Assembly (NCBI GenBank): GCA_015056815.1
Contig: SVFN01000010.1
Coordinates: 60,580 to 124,579, forward strand
DNA from: Lachnospiraceae bacterium
GTDB taxonomy: Bacteria > Bacillota > Clostridia > Lachnospirales > Lachnospiraceae
Length of the DNA: 64,000 nt
Direction of reading: 5' to 3'
Below are positions 36,875-46,116 of the stretch, piece by piece. The notes beneath the pieces are model-generated. The model was not told the DNA's origin, searched no databases, and saw nothing but the letters and a program-made list of their open reading frames with translations. The position numbers were made by a program, and so were the translations under genes. The number at the start of each line of letters is the position of its first letter. Within the stretch, counting starts at the first letter, position 1.

Positions 36875-39800
36875 TTATTTGGTTTTCTTACTTACCGCTT
36901 TTGACCACGGACCGGTCTGACCCTTGCTGTCTACGGCACGTACTCTTACATAATATTTCTTCTTTTTCTTTAATTTGCCGCATTTATAACTGATCTTCTT
37001 TGCTTTATCTCCATCTTTCACTGCCTTTTTATAAGTCTTGGCTGCCTTAAAGGATTTTTTCTCACTTATCTGAATCTGATAAGATACAGCACCTTCCACT
37101 TTGCCCCATGTGATCTGTAACGCTGCTTTCTTCGCAGCAAGTTTCAGTGATGAAACCTGCTTCAGAGAAATTGGAGCTTCTTTCGCAGCAGATTCTTTTG
37201 GTTGAGCGGCAGATTCTTTTAACTGCGCGATCGTTTTTTCCAGTTCAGCCTTTTGATCCGCATATTCTTTTGCCAGGGAAAGCGCCTTTGCTATCGCCTT
37301 TAATCCTGACAGATCAGACTTATCAAGAAGAGACTTCTGTTCCTCACTCAATGAATCCAGGGTCTTTATCAATTCCCGGACAGTTTCATAATCCTCTGCA
37401 GTCAGTACTTCCTTGGACTTTATGGTCTCTGTCGCAGTCCTCAGCTGCTCTACAACCGGATCCTTATAGACATTCTCAAAACACAATTCCTCAAGGGTAA
37501 GTGACGTTGGGACTCCATCTTTATAGACCCTTATATCCTTATCATTGGAAGAAACTGTTTGCAGTCCCCGATCTTCTGCACTGACAGGTATTTCTATCGT
37601 ATATTCGCTGGCATCATACAGAATATCCTTATCATCTCCGGGAAGCTGTCTGACATAATATCTTACCGTATTGTGATCCTTAAACTCCTTCGTCTTTTTA
37701 TCCAGCAGATCCGCATAGCTTACTTCGATCGTTCCCAGTAGTCCGTTCGTATCTGATGATGAAAGCGTCTTTCGACACTCCTCGTTTCTGGTTTCATTAC
37801 CATCATCCTCCAAAGAACCGGACTCTATAACGTATTCATAGGATTCATCAGCCGTCCTGCCCTTAGTATACGATCTTACTTTAACACTATATTGCAACAG
37901 AACCTCATCAGTAGCCACTGTTGTCGCTGCTTCAAGCTGCGCAACGGATTTGATTTCGTTTATCAAATTCATATCCCATTTATCTTCGATATTCCTGCCA
38001 CTATTGCAAACAAGCTCCATACCGGTCTGATAGGATACGACACATTTTCCATCCACCAGGTTCACAGAATCACACACGGCCTGAAGATTATAACTCAGAT
38101 CAAACCGACCGCTCAAAATACCGCTGAAAACACCGGCCAGCAAATTACCTGAACTTATATTGTTTTTTATTTCGGTCGCATCATGATTACTGTAAAAATT
38201 CAGATAGGATGTAGGCGCAACTTCGGAAAACTCTTCTTTTATCAGGCTGTCAAGCTTTTCGTCATTAAAATCTTCCCCCGCCGAATATTTTTCCATAACC
38301 TGATCTATAGCCCATTGCGGAGCACCGCCTAACTGTGCACTCCAATCCGCCATTTTGTTATTAGGGGTCGAAAGGATAACCACAACAGGATATGTTTGTC
38401 CATTGTAGGACATATCCAGTCCATATGCATAATCATTCAGCGTAAGCACTAACAACCTGTCATTATTTTTCAATTTCAGATCATCACTAAACCACTTGGC
38501 TACCATATTGGAAGCCGTGATCTCTCCGGGATCCCCCGCAAATGAAAATGCAAGTCGCATTTTTTTGTCCTGATCCAAAAGCGCTGAATTTATTTCAAGA
38601 TAGTTATTCATGTTCGCAAAATCCAGATCTATAAAGTAAGTCGCGCCTGCCTTGGCTTTATAAAATATCTTATATTCTGTTTGGGAATCCCCTTCTTTGA
38701 CAGTTATATCAGACCATAACCCCGACCAATTATCTACCTCCGTATAATCCTTTTTAAGCTCAATCTCATTCTGATCAAGCGTTCCGGTTATGCTATAGGA
38801 AGCACTGATATCCGATGCATCTATGATTAATGGAATTTCAAAGACAACCAGCTTAAGATTCTTATAAACCTCTGCGTTATAGTTATCCCCATTGATCTGT
38901 AAAGTCAGATGATCCGTCGTTGAAACCTGATTATTGAAAGACTCCAGATACTTCTTATCAAACGTAATCTGGGACGGCTCGGAAATCACTTTATATTTGT
39001 TATCAAAATCAAAAGCCTCATCTTTCGCTACATCAGCGATACTGTCAATCTTTTTACATTGAGAATCATTGTTTTGCAGACTTAGACCGGATGAATAATA
39101 GATGGTCTCATAATCTATATCTGCCTGATCTGTCTTCGAAGACAATATATCTCTCAATTCTGATCCTTGCGTATCAAAGTTGCAGATCAGCCTGGCAGTA
39201 TGAGAACCCGCAAAGCATTCTTCGATCATTGCAAATGTATCGTTGCCATATTCTTCACTCTTTATGGAACCATTAAAAACACAATCCGATATCCTGCCAT
39301 AATTCTTCCAGGCAATGCTTGCAAACCCTCTTGCTTCTACGCGAAAGTCACCATTTACCGAGCAATCGGATATCGTACCGTCTTTCGTATTATCCGCGAC
39401 CAAAACGGCTGAATTATTCTGTGTATAGGTTGAATCTTTCGCGATCGTAACATGGACATTTGTAAGTTGTCCATAATTGTTTCCTATCAGGCAACCGAGA
39501 TTGTCTGACTTGCTAAACTCAAAGTTCACATTTTCAAGAATGGAGGAAGAGTAAAGATCTCTGATAAAGTAACTCCCCCCGGTCATTTTCAGATCGGATA
39601 TCGTATGATTCTGTCCATCGAGTATGCCCGTAAAAGACACCCCCCAATCCCAGATATAGTCTTTGGAGCCTAACATGTCAATATCATTATCCAAAACAAT
39701 CTTAGGATAGTCATAGTCCGCTTTTAATGCACTGATCAGCTGATCAGCCGTTTTGACGTGATATACATTACTGTATATAGAATCCGACATACTGGCAAAT

Positions 39801-39961
39801 TCGTTATCACCTGAAACAATGTATGAACTATCCCGTACGAATGAATCAAGCCAGTAACTGGTTTGTTCATTTTCTTGCGCTGTACAGCTTATAGGTGCTA
39901 TGCTGACAGCCAGACTCACGATAAGAGTCATGATAAAAACAGTTTTCAATAGTTTTTTCAT
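36875..39961 (-). CDS. Large secreted surface protein with GLUG-like repeats and a C-terminal fibronectin-III-like domain
   Basis: The 1028-residue protein has a classical signal peptide (MKKLLKTVFIMTLIVSLAVS, cleaved near CTAQ). Residues about 60-290 contain GLUG/beta-helix-like text (FTGILDGQNHTISDLKMTGG, YGQLTNVHVTIAKDS, DGTISDCSVNGDF). The middle is unrecognised beta-rich sequence; a helical Glu/Lys segment follows at about 835-940, and a fibronectin-III-like domain ends the protein: ALQITWGKVEGAVSYQIQIS and KKYYVRVRAVDSKGQTGPW. No LPxTG motif is present. It is probably an extracellular adhesin or matrix protein; the upstream secreted gene is 74 bases away in the same direction. Confidence 0.75.
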   Translation of the reverse strand: MKKLLKTVFIMTLIVSLAVSIAPISCTAQENEQTSYWLDSFVRDSSYIVSGDNEFASMSDSIYSNVYHVKTADQLISALKADYDYPKIVLDNDIDMLGSKDYIWDWGVSFTGILDGQNHTISDLKMTGGSYFIRDLYSSSILENVNFEFSKSDNLGCLIGNNYGQLTNVHVTIAKDSTYTQNNSAVLVADNTKDGTISDCSVNGDFRVEARGFASIAWKNYGRISDCVFNGSIKSEEYGNDTFAMIEECFAGSHTARLICNFDTQGSELRDILSSKTDQADIDYETIYYSSGLSLQNNDSQCKKIDSIADVAKDEAFDFDNKYKVISEPSQITFDKKYLESFNNQVSTTDHLTLQINGDNYNAEVYKNLKLVVFEIPLIIDASDISASYSITGTLDQNEIELKKDYTEVDNWSGLWSDITVKEGDSQTEYKIFYKAKAGATYFIDLDFANMNNYLEINSALLDQDKKMRLAFSFAGDPGEITASNMVAKWFSDDLKLKNNDRLLVLTLNDYAYGLDMSYNGQTYPVVVILSTPNNKMADWSAQLGGAPQWAIDQVMEKYSAGEDFNDEKLDSLIKEEFSEVAPTSYLNFYSNHDATEIKNNISSGNLLAGVFSGILSGRFDLSYNLQAVCDSVNLVDGKCVVSYQTGMELVCNSGRNIEDKWDMNLINEIKSVAQLEAATTVATDEVLLQYSVKVRSYTKGRTADESYEYVIESGSLEDDGNETRNEECRKTLSSSDTNGLLGTIEVSYADLLDKKTKEFKDHNTVRYYVRQLPGDDKDILYDASEYTIEIPVSAEDRGLQTVSSNDKDIRVYKDGVPTSLTLEELCFENVYKDPVVEQLRTATETIKSKEVLTAEDYETVRELIKTLDSLSEEQKSLLDKSDLSGLKAIAKALSLAKEYADQKAELEKTIAQLKESAAQPKESAAKEAPISLKQVSSLKLAAKKAALQITWGKVEGAVSYQIQISEKKSFKAAKTYKKAVKDGDKAKKISYKCGKLKKKKKYYVRVRAVDSKGQTGPWSKAVSKKTK

Positions 39962-40035
39962 ATAATACCTCCATTTTATGAATATCTTAAGCAGTTAAAC
40001 TGCTAAAATAACCGGTTTATTTCTCATATTTCTAT

Positions 40036-41421
40036 TTACGTTATCCTGATATGCGCCTTCGCCTTTTGCGTTTTATACTTTAGTGTAATTGTCACGCCGG
40101 CTCTCTTGTTCGCTTCGATCAAAATATAGGACTTGCTGATCTTTTTTATGCGAATACAGCCTTTCCTGGATACTTTCACTTTTAGTTTTTTATAATCAAT
40201 AGCGGATGATTTAAATTTTATTTTTATCTTCTTACCCTTTTTAATCCTGTAAGACTTTTTTGAAAACTTTAAATAAGGCTTGCTCACCGCTGGTGAAACC
40301 TGAACGTCCCGATTCCTGCTCTCATTGCTGACAACTCCATCCTTATGAGTTTCTTCCGGGAGGCAATCTGTGTTTTTGCCGCCTGTCAGTTCACCGTTTT
40401 CCGAAACACTCGGCGGATCGTCCGGTTCATCGTCGCCTGTCAGTTCGCCGTTTCCCGAAACACTCGGCGGATCGTCCGGTTCATCGTCGCCTGTCAGTTC
40501 GCCATTTCCCGAAACACTCGGCAGGTCATTTTCTCCTGCTTCTCCATTCTCTCCGGATTCACCCGGTGGATCAATGCTGTCATTTATGCGATGAACTGAC
40601 ATAAGCTTGCCGCAATCATCACACATATCCACACAGTAATCCGCATAAGTCGATTGATCCAGATCATGTTCCTTCAGGTAATCAACAATGTACTCTTTTA
40701 CATGAGTTACGTGATCACATACATAGCTTTTCACAGACGAATGGCTGCAATTGGTCGTAACTCTCGCAATATATTCATAGCTTTCATCCGCTATCGTGGC
40801 AGTAAGCTCATAAGTACTGACATTATCCGTGCTGCTTAGAAGCCGGCTCTTAACAGAGGCACCGTCCTTCTCCCGCATGCCTTTTAAAAAGACCTGCTTA
40901 AAATTAGTTCCCTGATAATAATCGGCATGAATATCGTTTATAAGTACTGTGGAAACATTTCCCTGCGGGTCCGTGTTTATAAAACGCTCGTAGTAATTGA
41001 TATTCGGAGTAACTTCCTCAAATGTCCAGTCTGCGTCGGCTTCTCCCCCCTTATAATTAAGCGTCAGCGCATATGTATCCTCGCCTATCGTAAAGCTGCC
41101 ACTGGAAGAAGTCGTATATCCCATAACAATTCCCAAAGCAGACAGATTTGTCAGGGCTTTATCAAGCTTAAATGAAAATCCTTTTGTGATACAGGCCAGC
41201 CATATATCCCCTGCGCTCGCATAGCCGGTATCCTCACCAAACTCAAAGATATAATTATTATTCTGATACGTGGAAAACCCTTTTAGATCAAGTTTCATGG
41301 AAAGCTTATCAACCTTGTCATTGCCTGCGTCCTGCGCATATATGACGGGTCGATAAAGGTTCATGCACAGACCTATGATAAGAAGGATTGCAACAAATTT
41401 GAATATAGATTTTCTGGCCAT
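40036..41421 (-). CDS. Secreted protein with 18-residue Asp/Pro repeats and a C-terminal Ig-like domain
   Basis: The 461-residue protein has an N-terminal signal segment (FKFVAILLIIGLCMNLYRPV). Residues about 30-270 are beta-rich and unrecognised. A proline/acidic stalk carries three copies of an 18-residue unit, DDEPDDPPSVSGNGELTG, encoded by nearly identical 54-base units. The last 85 residues (KPYLKFSKKSYRIKKGKKIK and ILIEANKRAGVTITLKYKT) look like a bacterial Ig-like (Big) domain. With the neighbouring large secreted gene it probably forms a surface-protein pair. Function is unknown. Confidence 0.72.
   Translation of the reverse strand: MARKSIFKFVAILLIIGLCMNLYRPVIYAQDAGNDKVDKLSMKLDLKGFSTYQNNNYIFEFGEDTGYASAGDIWLACITKGFSFKLDKALTNLSALGIVMGYTTSSSGSFTIGEDTYALTLNYKGGEADADWTFEEVTPNINYYERFINTDPQGNVSTVLINDIHADYYQGTNFKQVFLKGMREKDGASVKSRLLSSTDNVSTYELTATIADESYEYIARVTTNCSHSSVKSYVCDHVTHVKEYIVDYLKEHDLDQSTYADYCVDMCDDCGKLMSVHRINDSIDPPGESGENGEAGENDLPSVSGNGELTGDDEPDDPPSVSGNGELTGDDEPDDPPSVSENGELTGGKNTDCLPEETHKDGVVSNESRNRDVQVSPAVSKPYLKFSKKSYRIKKGKKIKIKFKSSAIDYKKLKVKVSRKGCIRIKKISKSYILIEANKRAGVTITLKYKTQKAKAHIRIT
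40379..40530. repeat. 54-bp in-frame tandem repeat in the stalk region
   Basis: Three consecutive 54-base units starting near 40379, 40433 and 40487 encode an 18-residue Asp/Pro-rich motif. Units one and two differ at only two positions; the third diverges toward its end. This is a candidate for length variation among strains. Confidence 0.8.
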
Positions 41422-41607
41422 TCTGTCATCCTTTCCCGATAAAGTTCTGATTGTTACTATCCCATCCGCAATTATAAACCCTGCGGTTTAAAATCACATG
41501 ATGAAAGACATAGCCTATTTATTTATAACACTATTCGATATATCAAACAAGAGCAATGTAGATTTTTAATGATGTAACGCTTGATCTGCGGGTGATAACA
41601 GCGGATT

Positions 41608-42021
41608 CTATTTGATCCTCTGACTGCAGCCACACACGATCCGCTCCACACTCTCCGCGCGACCTGCCAGATAGATACAGATATGTCCGGTCACCTCCCG
41701 GTAGATCCGCTCCCATGCCTGCATGGGCACGACTCCCATACCCACTTCATCGCAAAGGATGCAAAGCTGTGGATTCTTGCGGATTTTCTCTTCTAACAGT
41801 GTGATCCAGTATTCCTCCAGCTGTGTCTGCAATTCTTTGTTTGTCAGGGTTGTCGCTTCTGTCCGGGCTGTGTCTTTTCCGGTTTTCTCAAGGACGCATA
41901 CCTTCTGTCTGACATCCTCCCGGATCCGCTCATGCAGACCGTTTAGGCACTCCGCCTCCGGATAGGCTCTCTTCGCATATTCCGTTTTTCCCTGAAAGGC
42001 TCCGCCTATGATCAGTCGCAT
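41608..42021 (-). CDS. cobU: Compact adenosylcobinamide kinase/guanylyltransferase (CobU-like)
   Basis: The 137-residue protein starts MRLIIGGAFQGKTEYAKRAY, whose GGxxxGKT P-loop is that of CobU. CDEVGMGVVPMQAWERIYRE matches the NEVG.GIVP motif, and AGRAESVERIVCGCSQRIK matches the C terminus. CobU phosphorylates adenosylcobinamide and transfers GMP to it in nucleotide-loop assembly. Typical proteins are about 180 residues; this one lacks much of the middle, including a clear guanylylated-His segment. It may be kinase-only or degenerate. It lies apart from the other cobalamin genes, 87 bases after an acetyltransferase. Confidence 0.75.
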   Translation of the reverse strand: MRLIIGGAFQGKTEYAKRAYPEAECLNGLHERIREDVRQKVCVLEKTGKDTARTEATTLTNKELQTQLEEYWITLLEEKIRKNPQLCILCDEVGMGVVPMQAWERIYREVTGHICIYLAGRAESVERIVCGCSQRIK

Positions 42022-42108
42022 CGATTCACCACTCCCACTTCCGATATTGCTATCCGTATTCATTGCCAGTCCATATATCCCTATGAGCACAGCGGCCGAA
42101 TCCTGTCC

Positions 42109-42861
42109 TTACCCGATCTTCATGGAATATACTTCCGCCCATGCCGGTAAAAATCCGGACTGTACCGCCACCTTCTGGGACTTGATGTGCGATTCCGCCG
42201 TACCGTAAAAAGGAAGGATCCCTCTGTTTAAGATCTCTCTTTTTAAGTGTGTCACCAGGTAGGTTCCGATTCCCATACCGCGTCCGGCGTCCGTCACGTT
42301 GATCCCGATCTGCCACATCTTCCCGCAGTCCCTGCTCGCTCCCGCCATGCCAAGCACCGTCTCTCCTTTTTGTGCCGCCACCGCGATCACATCCGGGCAC
42401 TCCCTGATAAAGCTTAATGCCTCCGGGAACGGATTGTCATTCCGAAACACTTCCAGATCCTTCTCTTCATACCATTTTAAAGAAATCCCTTCTGTCGGAC
42501 ATTTTCCGTCAAACCGCTCCACTCCGCCCGGCAGATAGAAATGATGCGCTGAGCCGATCTGATGGCCGAATTCCCGCAGCTTCTGATCCAGCTCATACAT
42601 ATGTGGGTACATGAGGAACCAGTAAGGAGACGCTTTGGCAAGATGTTCTTTGCACCAGTCAAGCATTTCCTCCTCGGCAGTAACCAAAAACGTATCCCCC
42701 ACGCAGGCGATCCTCACAAGTGCATCATCCCCCCTAAAGATCCGTCTGCCCTGTCTGTATTCTTTCCTGGTAAAGATATGCTGCCCGCTTTTTACCTGCT
42801 CTGCTGTACAGCTATAGTCCAGTGCAAGCTGATCTGCAAACACTTCTTTTTGATCCTTCAT
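42109..42861 (-). CDS. GNAT-family N-acetyltransferase
   Basis: The 250-residue protein has an N-terminal domain of about 110 residues, then a GNAT fold. FRNDNPFPEALSFIRECPDV leads to VIAVAAQKGETVLGMAGAS (strand 4), and DAGRGMGIGTYLVTHLKREI is the acetyl-CoA pyrophosphate-binding loop. The C-terminal SAVQSG-like segment (KVAVQSGFLPAWAEVYSMK) is typical. It starts after GAGG eight bases from ATG. Substrate is unknown; the downstream cobU shares the strand and may be co-transcribed. Confidence 0.88.
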   Translation of the reverse strand: MKDQKEVFADQLALDYSCTAEQVKSGQHIFTRKEYRQGRRIFRGDDALVRIACVGDTFLVTAEEEMLDWCKEHLAKASPYWFLMYPHMYELDQKLREFGHQIGSAHHFYLPGGVERFDGKCPTEGISLKWYEEKDLEVFRNDNPFPEALSFIRECPDVIAVAAQKGETVLGMAGASRDCGKMWQIGINVTDAGRGMGIGTYLVTHLKREILNRGILPFYGTAESHIKSQKVAVQSGFLPAWAEVYSMKIG

Positions 42862-43027
42862 TCCGCGTTCCTCACTATCCTGAATCGCTCCATTTGCTGC
42901 GTAATACCTTGTCGGCTTTGTGCCGGTCTTTAGTCTTTTTCATCCTGCGTAAGTGCGTTTATGGCCTGACGGATATCCTAACGGAGCGTTTTTTGTTTTA
43001 TAGGAACTCCTGCTTTACCGAAATAAA

Positions 43028-43059
43028 AACTCCATTTCCCAATATAAGGAAATGGAGTT
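43028..43059 (-). terminator. Terminator of the tRNA operon
   Basis: A perfect 12-base-pair stem AACTCCATTTCC/GGAAATGGAGTT lies directly after the tRNA-Leu 3' end, followed on the minus strand by TTTTATTT. Confidence 0.9.
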
Positions 43060-43060
43060 A

Positions 43061-43145
43061 TGCTGGTGACCGGAATCGAACCGGTACGATGTCGCCACCA
43101 CAGGATTTTAAGTCCTGCGCGTCTGCCAGTTCCGCCACACCAGCA
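43061..43145 (-). tRNA. tRNA-Leu (anticodon TAA)
   Basis: The 85-base gene reads TGCTGGTGTGGCGGAACTGG at its 5' end and has a long variable arm as expected for class II tRNA. The anticodon loop CTTAAAA gives TAA. The T arm contains GGTTCGATTCC, and the 3' end TCACCAGCA has the encoded CA overlapping a terminator. It is the second tRNA of the operon. Confidence 0.95.
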
Positions 43146-43172
43146 GAAGTTGTAGAAATCTCATACAACTAC

Positions 43173-43255
43173 TGGACGGAGGTGGATTCGAACCACCGAA
43201 GCAATTTGCAGCAGATTTACAGTCTGTCCCCTTTGGCCACTCGGGAATCCGTCCA
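43173..43255 (-). tRNA. tRNA-Tyr (anticodon GTA)
   Basis: The 83-base gene reads TGGACGGATTCCCGAGTGG at its 5' end. The anticodon loop CTGTAAA gives GTA, and the class II variable arm and GGTTCGAATCC T arm are present. It is transcribed first, upstream of tRNA-Leu. Confidence 0.95.
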
Positions 43256-43288
43256 TACAAGGTCGCATCGCGACCCTGACAATACTGA

Positions 43289-43316
43289 ATTATAACATAT
43301 TCCAAACAAAATGCAA
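43289..43316 (-). promoter_or_regulatory. Promoter of the tRNA-Tyr/Leu operon
   Basis: On the minus strand TTGCAT (43311-43316), 16 bases, then an extended -10 TGtTATAAT (TATAAT at 43289-43294). A six-base-pair GGTCGC/GCGACC hairpin lies between +1 and the tRNA-Tyr. Confidence 0.75.
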
Positions 43317-43367
43317 GTGTTTTGTCATCACTTTTTTACTTTTGCACTTTTACGCAACAGAGACTTT

Positions 43368-45464
43368 CTATTCGTCCCTGTGCTTTAACACGATCGCTGA
43401 GAACTTCGGAAGCTGCACTCTGACCTTGCCCGAAACGACATAGTACTCACCCGGCTCGGTGGTGTAGCCTTCCCCGGAGGTCTCGATCAGTCTCTGCATG
43501 ACGCACTCTCTCGGAATACCACTGTCCCAGGTCGAGAATTCCTTCATGATCTCATGGTCATTATTATTGACGATCACGATACAGCGTTCTTTCAGATTAA
43601 AACGGCTATATGCGATGATATTATAATCCCCGTCCACATATTTGAGGGAACCCGTCTTTAACTCTTCATTCTCCTTGTGGATCCGGATCATTTCCCGGTG
43701 AAACTGTATTAATTCTTTATCTTCATTTCCCCATGGATACGTGCGCCTGTTATCCGGATCGGTAAAACCGCACACACCGGCTTCATCGCCATAGTAAACG
43801 GTCGGTGCTCCCGGCCAGGTCATCTGGATCACGACTGCTTCCCGCATCACAGCCTTATTCACGCCTTCATTGGCTGCCAGGGGACCTAAGTTATTCACTC
43901 GTCCGACTACATGATTGGTGCGGGTCAGGAAGCGCGAATGATCGTGATTCGACAGCTCATTCATGGCAGACTGCAACGCAGCCATGGTAAAGGCCGCCCC
44001 ATGATGGTGCATCGCTCCCCAAAAGGCATCCGCATTACCCAAAAGATCCTGACGAAAGTCATCGCTGTGCTTTTGCATGCCGGTCAAAAACCAGGTGACC
44101 GGCTCCATAAACGCATCATAATTCATGACGGTATCCCATCCGCCGTTCTCGATCCACTCCTTGGGACTGCCATAATGCTCTGCCAAAACGATCGCCTCCG
44201 GATTGGCCTCCTTGACGGCACGGTTAAAGTCCTTCCAGAACTGTAAATTGAACTCATGGGAATGTCCCAGATCGGCGGCCACATCCAGCCTCCATCCATC
44301 CACATTAAAAGGCGGAGATACCCACTTCTTACCAATCTCCAACACATAGTTGTACAGATCTCTCGAGCCTTCATAATTTAACTTCGGCAGTGTATCATGT
44401 CCCCACCATCCGTCATAGGTCGGATTATACGGCCAGCGGTTGTGATCCGTAAAGGAAAAATAATCGTGGTAAGGGCTGTCGGCCGAAACGTACGCGCCCT
44501 TTTCATAGCCTTCAAAATTCTCGTAGATACACTCTCTGTCCATCCATTTATTAAAGGAACCGCAATGATTGAACACGCCATCCAAAATAACTTTCATCCC
44601 GCGCTTGTGTGCTTCCTTTACCACTTTGATGAACATCTGGTTGCTGGCTTCCAGATTGAGTTTGTTCGCTACCCGGTTGATATAACGGCTGGCATAACGG
44701 TTCTGTGTCTCCCCCGGTTTTAAAAGCTCACCCTTGTCATCGACGATCTTACCGATATGGGGATCGATATAGTCATAATCCTGAATATCATATTTATGAT
44801 TGGAAGGGGATACGAACAGGGGATTAAAATAGATCACGTCGATCCCAAGCCCCTCTAAATAGTCCATCTTATCCAGAACGCCCTGAAGATCGCCACCGTA
44901 AAACTCTCTGACACCCATGGTCGCAGGATATTTGTTCCAGTCTGTCACCTGCGTCACATGTTCGCCAATGTACTGATACTCGTCGCTTAGTACATCATTG
45001 CCTGTATCACCGTTGCAGAAACGATCCACATAGATCTGGTACATCACAGCACCCTTGGCCCATTTGGGAATCGCAAGTCCGGGGATCAGCGTAAACTTGT
45101 AATAGTCCTGAATCTCCTTCGCCACACCTCGCATATCATAGTAGCAGGTCACGCGTCCCACCACGACCTCAAAATAGTACTCTACCTTCTCATCATCCAG
45201 TTGAAGCTCAAACTCGTAATAGTCAAACTGTGTATCCGTATCATATTTCATCATCAGGTGTTTTTCGTTCCTGATCACAATATAGACTCTGTCAATATTG
45301 TTCTTGCCAGCGCGGAAGCGGATCGTCACAAGGCTGTAGGGATTCGGCTCCGGCGGATCAACGTACGTAGACGTCATGTCTGTAAACAAAGCCTTCTTAT
45401 TCAGAACGGGCCTCATCGAGTTCATATAAATCGGGATCTGGTCCGGTCTAAAAAAGCTGTTCAT
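43368..45464 (-). CDS. GH13 alpha-glycosidase (neopullulanase/maltogenic amylase type)
   Basis: The 698-residue cytosolic enzyme starts MNSFFRPDQIPIYMNS at the ATG after AGAGGTG; an upstream frame has no such site. An N-terminal beta domain (about 1-140) precedes the alpha-amylase barrel. Region I is VILDGVFNHCG, II is DGWRLDVAADLGH (nucleophile Asp), III is AIVLAEHYGSP (acid Glu), and IV is NELSNHDHSRF. It hydrolyses alpha-1,4 (and perhaps 1,6) bonds of maltodextrins or cyclodextrins. There is no signal peptide, so substrate is probably imported. No transporter is adjacent. Confidence 0.93.
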   Translation of the reverse strand: MNSFFRPDQIPIYMNSMRPVLNKKALFTDMTSTYVDPPEPNPYSLVTIRFRAGKNNIDRVYIVIRNEKHLMMKYDTDTQFDYYEFELQLDDEKVEYYFEVVVGRVTCYYDMRGVAKEIQDYYKFTLIPGLAIPKWAKGAVMYQIYVDRFCNGDTGNDVLSDEYQYIGEHVTQVTDWNKYPATMGVREFYGGDLQGVLDKMDYLEGLGIDVIYFNPLFVSPSNHKYDIQDYDYIDPHIGKIVDDKGELLKPGETQNRYASRYINRVANKLNLEASNQMFIKVVKEAHKRGMKVILDGVFNHCGSFNKWMDRECIYENFEGYEKGAYVSADSPYHDYFSFTDHNRWPYNPTYDGWWGHDTLPKLNYEGSRDLYNYVLEIGKKWVSPPFNVDGWRLDVAADLGHSHEFNLQFWKDFNRAVKEANPEAIVLAEHYGSPKEWIENGGWDTVMNYDAFMEPVTWFLTGMQKHSDDFRQDLLGNADAFWGAMHHHGAAFTMAALQSAMNELSNHDHSRFLTRTNHVVGRVNNLGPLAANEGVNKAVMREAVVIQMTWPGAPTVYYGDEAGVCGFTDPDNRRTYPWGNEDKELIQFHREMIRIHKENEELKTGSLKYVDGDYNIIAYSRFNLKERCIVIVNNNDHEIMKEFSTWDSGIPRECVMQRLIETSGEGYTTEPGEYYVVSGKVRVQLPKFSAIVLKHRDE

Positions 45465-45495
45465 AGCATTCACCTCTTTTTCTATCACTGCTTCT

Positions 45496-45524
45496 ATTTT
45501 ACAATATGCGGGGAGTATATTCAA
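45496..45524 (-). promoter_or_regulatory. Promoter of the GH13 gene
   Basis: TTGAAT (45519-45524 on the minus strand), a 17-base spacer, and TAAAAT (45496-45501). The leader is about 25 bases with a good ribosome site. Confidence 0.6.
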
Positions 45525-45532
45525 TGAGATAT

Positions 45533-45638
45533 TGTAACTATTCCGTTCCTATTCCGGGCAGGATCGAAATGTAAGACCGTTCATAAAGATACGCGCTATT
45601 CAGAATCATCACGAACTATTTAGGAACAGACAGAAAAA
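45533..45638. repeat. Possible degenerate relative of the ppdK-leader element
   Basis: GTAACTATTC, GATCGAAATGTA and CGCGCTATTCAGAAT occur in the same order as in 13455-13596, although the terminal inverted repeats are not perfect here. It lies just upstream of the GH13 promoter. Confidence 0.4.
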
Positions 45639-45639
45639 A

Positions 45640-45663
45640 AGACAGCCATTCGCTCTGCTGTCT
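45640..45663 (-). terminator. Terminator-like hairpin between ftsH and the GH13 gene
   Basis: AGACAGC pairs with GCTGTCT, with TTTTTTT following on the minus strand. Together with the hairpin at 46035-46092 and the GH13 promoter region it accounts for the recognisable features of the 652-base gap. The stretch 45665-46030 contains a G-run and short inverted repeats but no gene I can support. Confidence 0.6.
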
Positions 45664-46034
45664 TTCTTTCGAGAAGGTATTTCTTCTTATGGGGTATAGC
45701 AAAAAACTATGTAATGTATTGGGGGGGTTACAAGTAGTATAATAGCACCGGTTCGTCGATATGTCTATTTTCACATTACACAAACTTTACAAAAAAGCAT
45801 GTCGTATTTTATTGAATATGCACATGTATGTTTTGGCACTGTATATAAATCGATTGGTTTTATCCATCCTTATTGTGCGTTTTTTACATGAAACCCTTAT
45901 TTTATCAGCTCTCAGCGTCTCGTGATAATTACCAGTCGAAAAACCGTGACCGGGAAACAATTTCCCACGCGACGGTTCTTTTGCCTGCGGTCGTACGCTT
46001 TGTTTCCCTTCTATACGAAGGGTTCCGGCTTTCC

Positions 46035-46092
46035 AAAAATGCAGGATCAGCCTCTTACGAATGAACTCGTCGATTCTGAACCTGCATTTTCT
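46035..46092 (-). terminator. Long hairpin downstream of ftsH
   Basis: AAAATGCAGG(A)TCAG pairs with CTGA(A)CCTGCATTTT around a 28-base loop with its own small stem; the minus strand then reads TTTTTGG. It begins 25 bases after the ftsH stop. Confidence 0.65.
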
Positions 46093-46116
46093 CAAAACTG
46101 TAAAAAATAACTCTTT

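Noticed and set aside
40379..40530. Possible CRISPR array in the tandem repeats
   Set aside because: The 54-base units are directly adjacent with no spacers and encode a continuous protein motif; no cas genes are present.
43108..43305. Open frame across the tRNA genes (minus strand)
   Set aside because: It is read straight through tRNA-Tyr and part of tRNA-Leu; the tRNA structures explain the sequence.
45787..46095. 102-residue minus-strand frame between ftsH and the GH13 gene
   Set aside because: Composition is basic and irregular, it runs across the ftsH-side hairpin, has no convincing ribosome site and no recognisable domain.
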